From Phaeobacter porticola (GTDB lineage: Bacteria; Pseudomonadota; Alphaproteobacteria; Rhodobacterales; Rhodobacteraceae), in assembly GCF_001888185.1 (NCBI RefSeq), contig NZ_CP016365.1, forward strand, positions 62,001-126,000: a stretch of DNA of 64,000 nt, in the 5' to 3' direction. This document shows, piece by piece, positions 9,188-17,568 of the stretch; the stretch's first letter is position 1; every line of letters starts with the position of its first letter. Both the position numbers and the translations under genes were made by a program. Under the pieces are notes generated by a model. It saw only the letters and a program-made list of their open reading frames with translations, made no database searches and was not told the origin of the DNA.

Positions 9188-9550
9188 ATGTCCAGCGCAT
9201 CGGCCATATATCTTGTCGAAGGTGTGCTGTTGGTGGCAATCCAGGAAGATATCTCAGACACTGATATTCTGGACTTGCAAGAAGCCCTGTCAGAACGTGT
9301 GGTTGATGAAGCGGCTCGCGCTGTCGTGATGGACATCAGCGCGCTGGAGATTGTTGATACCTTTGTCGGACGTATCTTGGCACAGCTTGCCAGTGTCTCG
9401 AAGCTGTTGGATGCGCAGACCTATGTGGTGGGGATGCGACCGGCAGTTGCCATGACATTGGTTGAGCTGGGTATGGATTTGCCAGAAAGCAAGACCGCAC
9501 TTAGCCTGACGCATGCGCTAAAGGACTTGCGAGGCGAGAGCAGGGGATGA
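9188..9550 (+). CDS. rsbS: RsbS-like STAS antagonist, single domain
   Basis: A 120-residue single STAS domain, the usual length for RsbS. The phosphoacceptor position is Thr58 in DISALEIVDTFVG, where Bacillus RsbS has Ser59 (VDS). Thr is still phosphorylatable, so RsbT kinase action is plausible. It starts one base after the rsbR stop codon and overlaps rsbT by four bases (ATGA). The ribosome site AAGGA lies in the end of rsbR. In the family, RsbS binds and restrains RsbT until it is phosphorylated. Confidence 0.88.
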   Translation: MSSASAIYLVEGVLLVAIQEDISDTDILDLQEALSERVVDEAARAVVMDISALEIVDTFVGRILAQLASVSKLLDAQTYVVGMRPAVAMTLVELGMDLPESKTALSLTHALKDLRGESRG

Positions 9551-9954
9551 TACCCACGGACGGTGTTCTGGTTGGTGTGTATGCGCTGATCAGGGATCGC
9601 GACGTCATTCAAGTACGTCGTATTGCCGGGCATCAAATGGACCAACGTGGTGCCCGCACAGTTCAGAAAACTCGTTTTGTCACAGCTGTCAGTGAGATTG
9701 CCAGAAATGTCGTGATGCATGGTGGTGGAGGCGAAGCGCGTATCTATATCCACAGTGCCCCATCCGCGATCAGTGTGATTTGTACCGACAACGGACCCGG
9801 GATTGCGGATATGCAGGCGGCGTTCAGAGATGGGTTCAGCACGGCGGGCAGTATGGGACGCGGCCTTGGCGGCGCAAAGCGATTGAGCGACGAATTGGAG
9901 TTGGTCAGTGAGGATGGCAAGGGAACACGCGTGACAATGATGGCCCGGATATGA
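9547..9954 (+). CDS. rsbT: RsbT-like serine/threonine switch kinase (GHKL ATPase)
   Basis: A 135-residue GHKL/HATPase_c protein, the usual size of RsbT. The N box is EIARNVVMHG, the G1 box DNGPGI and the G2 box GRGLGGAKRL, which together make up the ATP site. In Bacillus, RsbT phosphorylates RsbS and RsbR and, once released, activates the phosphatase RsbU; no RsbU is encoded here. Start and stop codons overlap neighbours by ATGA on both sides, indicating translational coupling. Confidence 0.9.
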   Translation: MIPTDGVLVGVYALIRDRDVIQVRRIAGHQMDQRGARTVQKTRFVTAVSEIARNVVMHGGGGEARIYIHSAPSAISVICTDNGPGIADMQAAFRDGFSTAGSMGRGLGGAKRLSDELELVSEDGKGTRVTMMARI

Positions 9955-10964
9955 CTCATTGGTTGCCCATCTCAGACCCGAGCGATGTATCGGTCTGTCG
10001 CCGCTACGTGCGCCAGTTGGCGCGGGCCGCAGGGTTTTCGAATGCCCGCACGGAAGAGATCGCGATAGTCGTCAGCGAAGCTGCGACCAATGTGCTTCGC
10101 TATGCCAATCGTGGCCGCTGCTTATTGCAGGTGATGCCGGGCGTGCGTGGAGCGCGGCTGGCGCTGATCGTATTGGATCGTGGTCCCGGCATTAATGCCC
10201 TGGACAAAATGATGCGGGATGGCGTCAGCAGCGAAAGCTCTGCCGGTCTGGGCCTAGGCGCGATGCAACGACTTTCGGATCGGTTTGATATTTATTCCAA
10301 CAGTGAGGAGGGTACCGTGGTCGCCTGCGAATTCCAGGTGACGCCCTATCAACCACCGGTGATGGATGTTGCGGGCCTGTTGGTTACCCATCCAAGCGAG
10401 ACATGCTGTGGGGATGCTTGGGATATGGCCTGCGTGACGCGGACTACGGTGCCCGATGGGCGACTAGATGTTATCCTTTGCGACGGGCTGGGCCATGGCC
10501 GACGGGCAGCAGATGCGTCTGAAGAGGTACTGCGTGGTTTCGCCCGCAAATCTGGCCGCAGCCCGGCTGCGGCGCTTTCGGATATTTCTGTCGATATTGC
10601 CGCAACACGGGGGGCGGTTGCGGCCTGTGTTGCCGTAGCGGCGAGCGGGCGGCGGATGTCCTATGCCTCGGTCGGCAATATTGCGACAATCAGGACCCGC
10701 CTTGGAGAGACCAAACGATTTGCCACCCGTGATGGGCGGCTTGGGGCGGCGCGGGTCTCGCCTTTTTCGGATGAGATCGACCTGATACCGGGTGATGTCG
10801 TCATTCTGCACAGTGATGGTCTTGTGACTCTGCGCGACCTTCATGAAAAGCCCGCATTGCTGATGCGCTCAGCTTTGCTGATTGCGGGAAAACTCATGGC
10901 CGAAAATTTCCGGGGTCGTGACGACGCCGGACTTGCTGTCATCAAAATTGCGAAAGAGACCTGA
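9951..10964 (+). CDS. GHKL ATPase fused to RsbX-like PP2C/SpoIIE phosphatase
   Basis: A 337-residue two-domain protein. Residues 1-130 form a second RsbT-like GHKL ATPase (N box EAATNVLRYA, DRGPGI, G2 box SAGLGLGAMQRLSD). Residues 140-335 form a PP2C-type phosphatase of the RsbX/SpoIIE kind, with metal-ligand motifs CDGLGHG and HSDGLV. In stressosomes RsbX resets phosphorylated RsbR and RsbS. The fusion of a kinase-type ATPase to the resetting phosphatase in one chain is the notable point. It overlaps rsbT by four bases, and its stop is 4 bases before the next start. Confidence 0.85.
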   Translation: MTHWLPISDPSDVSVCRRYVRQLARAAGFSNARTEEIAIVVSEAATNVLRYANRGRCLLQVMPGVRGARLALIVLDRGPGINALDKMMRDGVSSESSAGLGLGAMQRLSDRFDIYSNSEEGTVVACEFQVTPYQPPVMDVAGLLVTHPSETCCGDAWDMACVTRTTVPDGRLDVILCDGLGHGRRAADASEEVLRGFARKSGRSPAAALSDISVDIAATRGAVAACVAVAASGRRMSYASVGNIATIRTRLGETKRFATRDGRLGAARVSPFSDEIDLIPGDVVILHSDGLVTLRDLHEKPALLMRSALLIAGKLMAENFRGRDDAGLAVIKIAKET

Positions 10965-10968
10965 TCCG

Positions 10969-12120
10969 GTGTCAACGGCTCTGATAACTTTAAAACTTGA
11001 GACAGAACAAGACGTTCTGCGGCTGCGCTTTACCGCGATGGCGATTACTAAGGCGCTGGGGTTTAGCACCTTTGCCCAGACGCGGGCGGTGACCGCACTT
11101 CTGGAGGCGGCGCGAAACGCGCAACAGCATGCCACAGTCGGGCGTGTCAGACTTAGTCTACACGAAGACGCCGACAAAGTAGCCCTACGCGCCATCGTCA
11201 CGGACCAGGGCGCTGGCATTGAGAATCTTGAGGATATCATGAGCGGTCGGCACGCATCGACGGCCTCGGATGGGGCTGGTTTGGGCTTGGGCTTGGGGTT
11301 GCGGGGCTTGTCGCGGCTTGCCGACCGTCAGTCCATTCGCAGCAGTGCCGAAGGAACTGAAATTGAGTTGCTTTTTCGAACTCCTTTGAAGAGCGAGGCC
11401 ATGATCACTGCGGTTCGATCCGCCACCGACGCGATTAGCAAAATCCGCAATGCCGACCCGGTTACAGAGCTGACAGAACAGAACCGCGTCCTGATTGAAG
11501 CGCTCACAGAACGGGACCTGTTGATGAAAGAGGTGCACCACCGCACCGGTAACAATCTGGCTCTGATCGGTGCGCTGATCCGAATGAGCCGTAGAGATGC
11601 TAAAGCCCCCGAAACGGTATCGGTGCTGTCGGATTTGGAAGCGCGTGTGCAATCTATCATCCGCGTACACGAACAGTTGCAACGCTCTGCGCGTGTTGAT
11701 CATTTGCAGGCGTTGCCGTTTTTGCGCGAAGTTGCGGCCAACGCTGAAGATGCCTTTAACTCTGGAGCCTTGAAAGTTTCGGTCTCGGTCAATGGTGATG
11801 ACCGCGAAATCCCCAGTTCGATGGCCATTGACCTTGGCTTGCTGGTGGGTGAGCTTCTGACCAATGCCTACAAACACGCCTTTGTCGGACGATCCGAAGG
11901 GTCGATTTCAGTTGAGTTGACGGAACAGGACGATGCTTTGCGGCTGGTTGTCGCGGACGATGGCAGAGGTTTGACCGAAGGCGATGCACGCCCGGAGCGG
12001 TCCGGTTCGCTTGGCTGGCGGATGATCCGCAGCATGGTTGGCAAATACGCAGGCACCACCGAGGTTGACGGCACAGACGGGATGCGCGTCCAATTCATTT
12101 TGCCAATGCACCAAGTGTGA
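10969..12120 (+). CDS. GHKL ATPase fused to HisKA_2-type sensor histidine kinase
   Basis: A 383-residue protein starting at GTG 10969, five bases after the preceding stop. Residues 1-140 form a third RsbT-like ATPase (N box LEAARNAQQHA, DQGAGI, Gly-rich GLGLGLGLRGLSRL). A linker leads to a HisKA_2 dimerisation domain with EVHHRTGNNL (phosphoacceptor His near 191), then a second HATPase (GELLTNAYKHAF, DDGRGL, GSLGWRMI). HisKA_2/HWE kinases in alphaproteobacteria often act on PhyR-type or single-domain receivers. An in-frame ATG at 10882 inside the previous gene is less likely as start. No receiver or response regulator is adjacent. Confidence 0.85.
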   Translation: MSTALITLKLETEQDVLRLRFTAMAITKALGFSTFAQTRAVTALLEAARNAQQHATVGRVRLSLHEDADKVALRAIVTDQGAGIENLEDIMSGRHASTASDGAGLGLGLGLRGLSRLADRQSIRSSAEGTEIELLFRTPLKSEAMITAVRSATDAISKIRNADPVTELTEQNRVLIEALTERDLLMKEVHHRTGNNLALIGALIRMSRRDAKAPETVSVLSDLEARVQSIIRVHEQLQRSARVDHLQALPFLREVAANAEDAFNSGALKVSVSVNGDDREIPSSMAIDLGLLVGELLTNAYKHAFVGRSEGSISVELTEQDDALRLVVADDGRGLTEGDARPERSGSLGWRMIRSMVGKYAGTTEVDGTDGMRVQFILPMHQV

Positions 12121-13254
12121 TCAGCCCGATTTTGCCAATGCGCACCAATAGGCGATCCCGCTGTCGATTGCCTCGTCGTTGAAATCATAGCCGGGGTTGT
12201 GCAGTGGCATAGCATGGGGGCCGTGAGTACCGTTGCCCATCAACACAAATGCGCCTGGACGGTGTTGTAAGAAGGCTGCAAAATCTTCGGAAAACCCAAC
12301 TCGGCCGTACTCCGCGTCAATATTGCCGATTTCTTTGGCTGCACGGACGGCCATGGCCGTGGCGTCCAGGTCATTGACCAAGGGTTGAAAGGACGTTGAA
12401 TAGTGGACCTCGCAACTGGCGCCCTGTGCGGCACATATACCGTTTGAAATAGCACGCATTCGGCGTTCGATGGTATTGGAGACATGCGCCTCGAACCCGC
12501 GACAATCGCCTGAAATGAAGACGTTGCTTGCCAGAATGTTACGAGCACCGTCTGTTTTAAAGTCGGTGACCGAAACGACGCAATGATCGCTTGCGGACAC
12601 CGACCGCGAAGTGATGGTTTGTAACTGGGTCACGATCGACGCGCCGGTGACGATGGGGTCCACGCCTTTTTCTGGCATAGATGCATGACCGCCAAGACCT
12701 GTGACACGGATCTCGAAGTTATCCTCAAAGGCGCAGAACGGACCGACTTGAGTGGCAAAACTGCCAATAGGCATTCCGGGCATGTTGTGCAGGCCGTAAA
12801 TGCGGCTGATGGCAAAGCGGTCGAACAGTCCATCCGCAATCATTGCGGCCGCACCGGTGCCGTTTTCCTCATCTGGCTGGAATAAGAAATGAACGGTCTG
12901 GTCTAGGTTCGGATCCTGTGCAAGGCGTAGTGCTGCACCCAATAACATTGTGCTGTGGCCGTCATGGCCACAGCCATGGAACCGGCCAGGATGGCACGAA
13001 CGGTAGTCAAGACTTGTGGCCTCCTCAATAGGCAGCGCATCCATATCCGCGCGCAGGGCGACCCCTTCGGCATCCTCACCCCTTCGCAATGTCGCGACGA
13101 TCCCAGAACCACCAATGCCGCGCGTGACCTCCAGCCCGCCACGTTCCAGCTCTAGCGCGATTGCGTTGGCGGTGCGCTTGAGGTTGAAACCCGTTTCAGG
13201 ATGGGCATGCAGATCCCGGCGAAAGGCAACAAGGTCTAGATCAGGCATCGGCAA
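12121..13254 (-). CDS. M20-family metal-dependent amidohydrolase (hippurate hydrolase/HipO-like)
   Basis: A 377-residue protein with M20D motifs: RRDLHAHPETGF near the N-terminus, ADMDALPIEE, the metal-binding CGHDGH and QPDEENGTGA with the catalytic Glu pair. Later metal ligands are HNMPG and the C-terminal HGPHAMPLH. Family members hydrolyse N-acyl amino acids or indole-amino acid conjugates. It overlaps the upstream PLP lyase gene by 14 bases, so an N-acylated amino acid may be deacylated and then deaminated by the neighbour. That coupling is inferred from context. Confidence 0.87.
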   Translation of the reverse strand: MPMPDLDLVAFRRDLHAHPETGFNLKRTANAIALELERGGLEVTRGIGGSGIVATLRRGEDAEGVALRADMDALPIEEATSLDYRSCHPGRFHGCGHDGHSTMLLGAALRLAQDPNLDQTVHFLFQPDEENGTGAAAMIADGLFDRFAISRIYGLHNMPGMPIGSFATQVGPFCAFEDNFEIRVTGLGGHASMPEKGVDPIVTGASIVTQLQTITSRSVSASDHCVVSVTDFKTDGARNILASNVFISGDCRGFEAHVSNTIERRMRAISNGICAAQGASCEVHYSTSFQPLVNDLDATAMAVRAAKEIGNIDAEYGRVGFSEDFAAFLQHRPGAFVLMGNGTHGPHAMPLHNPGYDFNDEAIDSGIAYWCALAKSG

Positions 13255-14266
13255 CGGCGCCTTCCGACAGGATCACAAGCGGACGCATGTCTGGATGTAT
13301 GCCTGCCTCAATATCCTGAAGCAACGCGGTCAGCCCAGCAGCGCCCGACGGCGTACTCGCAATTCCAAGCGTTGCTGCTGTCGCAACGCCATCCAATGCA
13401 GCGCTGTCAGAGATGGCGATATAGCGATCTGCGGATTTAGACAGGATGTCATAGGCCAGCATGGATGGCGTTTTGCAATCGAGCCGACCCATGTTGGAGA
13501 CGGGTCCCTCGACAGTGACTATTTCACCCGCCTCGGCGCTGTGCTGAAGGCAGGGCGCGGCATCCGGTTCCACAACGATGATTTCTGGCTGAACGTCCCA
13601 ATTGGTGCGTATCATATAGGCCATCGCACCCGCCAAGCCACCCACACCTGCTTGGAGATAAACATGCGTAGGCCATTGGCCAGAGCTGGCAAAAGTGTCG
13701 CGCATTTCTTGAGCGATAACGGTGTATCCTTCCATCACCAGACGAGGCGGCTCGGTGTAGCCGGGCCATGATCCATCTGCGAGATGAACGGCGCCGCTGT
13801 CCTCGGCGTCCTTGATTGCGGCGGCAATACTGTCCTCATAGGTGGCACCGGAGCGGACCACTTCTGATCCTTTGGCACGCAGCCGCTGAACAAAATCTTC
13901 GGGAACTGTTTCGGCCAGATGGATGCGGCACCTGGCGCCAAACAGCTGCGCTCCTGCAGCGACGGCCATCCCGTGATTGCCGGCACTTGCACAGACGAAG
14001 GTGACGTCCGATGCCGCCGCACGCCCGGCATCACTGCCGAGATCCGCCTGCTTAAGCCCAGTCTCATGCAACAGCAGCTGGGCCACGGCGTAAACACCTC
14101 CCATGGCCTTGAATGCGCCAAGACCCATGCGGTCGGTTTCATCCTTGATCCACACCTCTTGGCCATCAACCATATGCGGCGCAAGCGGTGTGGGGCGATA
14201 GGCCGGGCAGGCGTGCAGCATCTGCTGGGGTAGGGCGGGGTCAAGCGTGACATCTATTTTGTTCAT
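13241..14266 (-). CDS. PLP-dependent lyase, diaminopropionate ammonia-lyase-like (fold type II)
   Basis: A 341-residue fold-type II PLP enzyme. The internal aldimine lysine is in GLGAFKAMGG (compare SFKALG in threonine dehydratase relatives), the Asn-containing loop is SAGNHGMAV and the phosphate-binding glycine loop is QAGVGGLAGA. The pattern fits diaminopropionate ammonia-lyase (DpaL-like) better than threonine dehydratase, although E. coli DpaL is near 400 residues. It would release ammonia and a 2-oxo acid from an amino acid. The divergent Lrp-type gene at 14351 and the co-oriented amidohydrolase suggest a small amino-acid catabolic operon under Lrp control. Confidence 0.82.
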   Translation of the reverse strand: MNKIDVTLDPALPQQMLHACPAYRPTPLAPHMVDGQEVWIKDETDRMGLGAFKAMGGVYAVAQLLLHETGLKQADLGSDAGRAAASDVTFVCASAGNHGMAVAAGAQLFGARCRIHLAETVPEDFVQRLRAKGSEVVRSGATYEDSIAAAIKDAEDSGAVHLADGSWPGYTEPPRLVMEGYTVIAQEMRDTFASSGQWPTHVYLQAGVGGLAGAMAYMIRTNWDVQPEIIVVEPDAAPCLQHSAEAGEIVTVEGPVSNMGRLDCKTPSMLAYDILSKSADRYIAISDSAALDGVATAATLGIASTPSGAAGLTALLQDIEAGIHPDMRPLVILSEGAVADA

Positions 14267-14350
14267 AGGTATAGTCTAAATAGGAAATTTGCGGTGTTCT
14301 GATCAAAGTTGAGCAAATAGTGAGAAAATATTTCGTTTTGATAAGATGTT

Positions 14351-14824
14351 ATGGGTAAAAATCTCGACAAGGCGGACATCACTCTGTTGACGCTATTACA
14401 GCGCAACACCCGTTTGGGGCTTGAGGCTTTGGCGGCGCAAGCAGGCTTGTCAGCGGCATCTGTACAGAGACGGCTAAAGTCTCTACGTGATCGAAAGGTT
14501 ATCACCGGCGAGATTGCGCTGGTAGATCCTGCCAAGGTCGGCATGCCAATGACATTCGTGGTTATGGTTGAGCTGGAACGTGAGCGTTTGGACCAAATTG
14601 ATGCCTTTACCCGACGGGCAGACGCTGAGCCTATGGTACAGCAGTGTTACTATCTAACCGGTGAGGCGGATTTTTGTCTGATTTGCACGGCATCGGATAT
14701 GGAGGCGTTTGAAGAACTGACAAAGCGTTTGTTCTTTGAGGATTCTAATGTACGCCGTTTTCGTACATCCGTTGTGATGGGGCGCAAGAAGGTCAGCCTG
14801 GAAGTGCCAGTTGCAGCAGGCTGA
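14351..14824 (+). CDS. Lrp/AsnC-family transcriptional regulator
   Basis: A 157-residue protein of typical Lrp length. The N-terminal winged HTH is LDKADITLLTLLQRN followed by LEALAAQAGLSAASVQRRLKSL. The C-terminal RAM domain contains VQQCYYLTGEADFCLIC, the usual effector-binding core. It is divergent from the PLP lyase gene with 84 bases between starts, an AT-rich interval suited to autoregulation and control of the amino-acid catabolic pair. The ribosome site is weak. Confidence 0.93.
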   Translation: MGKNLDKADITLLTLLQRNTRLGLEALAAQAGLSAASVQRRLKSLRDRKVITGEIALVDPAKVGMPMTFVVMVELERERLDQIDAFTRRADAEPMVQQCYYLTGEADFCLICTASDMEAFEELTKRLFFEDSNVRRFRTSVVMGRKKVSLEVPVAAG

Positions 14825-14898
14825 TGTCCAAACGGCAGGTGTGTTTCTAGTAACACCACCTCGCTACTTGAAAATCTTGATTGGCTGGAGTGTTCATC

Positions 14899-16140
14899 AT
14901 GCTATTGCGTCTGCTGTATCTTCTATTGTTTTGTATCCTGCCAATTGGGCCTGTAATCGCCTTAGACCGCGCCAAGGTGGAGCGCCAGTTTCAGGGCTGG
15001 CTGGTGCAGGAAATTTGGCCCGAAGCAAAGGCTGCTGGTGTGCGGCGTGGTACGTTTGATGCCGCGTTTTCTGGGGTCAGTTTAAATTGGAAACTGCCTG
15101 ATTTGGTTCCGCCAGGTAGCAGCGGCACCGCGCCCCGTCGCCAACGGCAGGCAGAATTTGGTGCGCCCGGGCGTTACTTCAACCGAGCTTCGGTTGATGG
15201 CGCAGCAACTATGGGACGCCGGATGGCCAAGCGGCATGCCGCAGTCTTGGCGCGGGTTGAGCAGAAAACTGGTGTACCGGGGCGCATCATTCTTGCGATT
15301 TGGGGACGTGAAAGCGGGTATGGTCAGGTTGCTATCCCGCACAACGTGTTCGAGGTTCTTGGCACCAAGGGGTTCATGAGCCGTCGCGCAGATTACTTCC
15401 GCAAAGAGCTGATTGCCGCATTGCAAATCGCCGAGGCCGGACACGCCCCCAAAGCGACAATGAAGAGCAGCTGGGCCGGGGCGTTGGGGCAACCGCAGTT
15501 TATGCCCACCAGTTTTCTTGAGTTTGCGGTAGATGGGGATGGTGATGGGCGCGCCGACATCTGGCGTTCGGAGGCTGATACCATTGCTTCCATCGGTGGG
15601 TATCTGGCCCGCCATGGCTGGGATAAAACACGTGATTGGGGTTTCGAGGTTCAGGTGCCCGCGACGGTGTCCTGTGCATTGGAAGGCCCTGATCAGGGGC
15701 AAAGCATCCGCAAATGGGAAGCGTTGGGGATCACTCGCAGTTCTGGCCGACCCTTCCCCGCGCACGAACGGGTCGGCAAAGCCTATCTGATGATGCCAGC
15801 CGGCACCAATGGTCCGGCATTCTTGGTGACACCTAATTTCTCTGTGCTGAAAGAGTACAACAAGAGCGACCTATATGCGCTGTTTGTCGGCCATGTCGGA
15901 GATCGCATTCAATTTGGTGTCAAAGATTTCACCGGACGTTGGGGCAAGGTGGACAGTATGTTACGGTCCGATGTGGCAGCGATGCAGCGCGGATTGGAGG
16001 CCTTGGGTCATGATGTTGGCGGGGCAGATGGGCTTGCCGGCTTCCGGACGCGTCGCTCAATTGGTCGCTGGCAAGAGGCAAGCGGACGGGCCGCGACCTG
16101 TTTTCCAAGTATGGCAATGCGAGACGTATTGGCGCACTAA
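14899..16140 (+). CDS. Lytic murein transglycosylase, MltB family (second copy)
   Basis: A 413-residue protein with a Sec signal peptide of about 23 residues (hydrophobic, ending ...PVIALD) and no lipobox cysteine, so it should be soluble in the periplasm. The SLT_2 domain contains IWGRESGYGQV (catalytic Glu), SSWAGALGQPQFMP and VDGDGDGRADIW. A C-terminal peptidoglycan-binding domain spans about 350-410 (GGADGLAGFRTRRSI). The ATG at 14899 has GGAG 8 bases upstream, better placed than the in-frame TTG at 14881. It is clearly a divergent paralogue of the lipoprotein at 4416-5567. Confidence 0.88.
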   Translation: MLLRLLYLLLFCILPIGPVIALDRAKVERQFQGWLVQEIWPEAKAAGVRRGTFDAAFSGVSLNWKLPDLVPPGSSGTAPRRQRQAEFGAPGRYFNRASVDGAATMGRRMAKRHAAVLARVEQKTGVPGRIILAIWGRESGYGQVAIPHNVFEVLGTKGFMSRRADYFRKELIAALQIAEAGHAPKATMKSSWAGALGQPQFMPTSFLEFAVDGDGDGRADIWRSEADTIASIGGYLARHGWDKTRDWGFEVQVPATVSCALEGPDQGQSIRKWEALGITRSSGRPFPAHERVGKAYLMMPAGTNGPAFLVTPNFSVLKEYNKSDLYALFVGHVGDRIQFGVKDFTGRWGKVDSMLRSDVAAMQRGLEALGHDVGGADGLAGFRTRRSIGRWQEASGRAATCFPSMAMRDVLAH

Positions 16141-16148
16141 CTGTCCTG

Positions 16149-17255
16149 CTAGGCGTTGGCTTGCGCTGATGCGGCTTTTGGTTCCAGGGTGGTATCAGCC
16201 TTGATATCGCTTAAACCATCGAGCCAGAGAAAATAACCGGAAATCAAGTCAGTAAGATCGTAGTGCATCGACGCGAGACTGTTCCGCCTTGTGAAATCAA
16301 AGCGCGTCGGCGGAGCGATTTCTGTTCCCTTGGGGGCAGGCTCCGGCAAGGCCACTTCGGGTACGAATTGCGCGATCTCATCGTAAATTTGCTGCCAGCT
16401 CCAACTGTTCGTTACTGCGAAATAGCGTCCGTCGGCTTTGGAGTTTTCCAGCGCGGCCATGCAAAGGGTGGCCAGATCCTGTGGGTGGATCATCGACATG
16501 GATCCGGTAGGCGTTCCGTGATGCCATGGTTGCGCTTTTCTGGCCATATTGCGAAGACGGCCAAGAATATGGCCATTCTGGTGGTAGGGCAGAACACCCG
16601 GCCCCACGATCATTCCCGAAAGCAAGATCACCAGCCGCAAACCGTGTTCTTCTGCCAGACGGGTGGCGGCGAGCTCCATCGCGGTTTTCTGCGCGGCAAT
16701 GAACTTACCCTGTCGCAACTGGCTCTCAAGGTCAGAATGATGCCAAAGCTCATTCTTGATGGTTGGAGCTGTCTCTGGCTCGGCAGAGGCCGTACTGGAC
16801 AGTAGCACTATATCACTTAATCCGCTGCGATAGGCGGCTTCTATCAAGGTGCAACAGGCGGATTGTGCAGGGGCCACGCAATGCGACAGGCCGCTTTTGT
16901 AATCCAACTCTGCGGCGGGCCTCCCATCGGGAGCGTTGCGAATGGACGGCAAGCAGGCGATCACTAGGGCGTCGGCGCCATTCAGCGCCTCCACAAAGCT
17001 CTCGGGGTGATCGGTGTCCGCGGCGGCAAGGCGCAATCGCTCATGTGCGCCCGGCATTGCCATCAAGGGTTTCGTTTTGTTGGCATCGGAAAGATCTCGC
17101 ATGGTTCCCGTCACTCGCCAGCCCTGCGCAAGAGCAGCACGCGCGATATGGGCCCCTGCCAGTCCAGAAATCCCTGCCACGCAGAGATGCCTTGGATCGG
17201 ATGCGGTGGCCTTATATCGCCCAGGGCGATGTGTTTCTGAAGCATGGGGCGTCAA
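16149..17255 (-). CDS. Atypical NAD(P)-binding SDR-fold protein (NmrA/dihydroflavonol-reductase-like)
   Basis: A 368-residue Rossmann protein with a glycine motif GISGLAG near residues 28-34. The usual catalytic YxxxK is altered: in FIAAQKTAMELA the Lys and the downstream Glu are kept but the Tyr position holds Ile, so normal SDR reductase chemistry is doubtful. The start is a TTG at 17253-17255 with AGGAG 6 bases upstream, which is unusually good support for a TTG. The gene lies next to the TDA region but on the opposite strand to paaZ2, and no link to TDA is shown. Confidence 0.72.
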   Translation of the reverse strand: MTPHASETHRPGRYKATASDPRHLCVAGISGLAGAHIARAALAQGWRVTGTMRDLSDANKTKPLMAMPGAHERLRLAAADTDHPESFVEALNGADALVIACLPSIRNAPDGRPAAELDYKSGLSHCVAPAQSACCTLIEAAYRSGLSDIVLLSSTASAEPETAPTIKNELWHHSDLESQLRQGKFIAAQKTAMELAATRLAEEHGLRLVILLSGMIVGPGVLPYHQNGHILGRLRNMARKAQPWHHGTPTGSMSMIHPQDLATLCMAALENSKADGRYFAVTNSWSWQQIYDEIAQFVPEVALPEPAPKGTEIAPPTRFDFTRRNSLASMHYDLTDLISGYFLWLDGLSDIKADTTLEPKAASAQANA

Positions 17256-17414
17256 CTTGGGCTCCTGATGTCAGCTTCGTTGTGGAAGACGTGGGCGTCG
17301 GATCATTTCGCGGTCAGAGAATTTATCCCTAAGCTCGCAGGGATCAGAGGCTATTGCACATCGAAAATTTTGAAAGCTGATCCCCAATACATTGAGGGCT
17401 GCGCCTGTATCGGG

Positions 17415-17431
17415 CCTCAGAAATCCTGAGG
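17415..17431. promoter_or_regulatory. TDA-region dyad, candidate TdaA operator upstream of paaZ2
   Basis: CCTCAG-AAATC-CTGAGG is a perfect 6-bp inverted repeat with 5-base spacer, containing a LysR-type T-N11-A core. It ends 137 bases before the paaZ2 ATG. Near-identical sites occur at 25046, 35176 and 36290. Assignment to TdaA is inferred. Confidence 0.6.
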
Positions 17432-17462
17432 CGCTGATTTCAAAGTTTCGATTGGATGTGTG

Positions 17463-17479
17463 TCTCGGTTTGCATGAGA
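17463..17479. promoter_or_regulatory. Second, weaker dyad upstream of paaZ2
   Basis: TCTCGG-TTTGC-ATGAGA keeps the CTC/GAG half-site cores and the T-N11-A spacing of the 17415 site, 48 bases downstream of it. Paired sites of this kind are usual for LysR-type regulators. Confidence 0.4.
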
Positions 17480-17568
17480 CCTGAAGGCAGCTGGACGACA
17501 GCGAACCCAAGAGGATGCGATGCGCCGCATGAGCAGGGCCACTGGCGGATCAGCTGCACCATTCGGCC

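Larger units (their letters stand above)
17256..17568. other. Intergenic region upstream of paaZ2
   Basis: About 310 bases between the divergent SDR gene and paaZ2. It holds two dyads of the TDA-region motif (17415-17431 and 17463-17479). No gene was seen. Confidence 0.6.
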
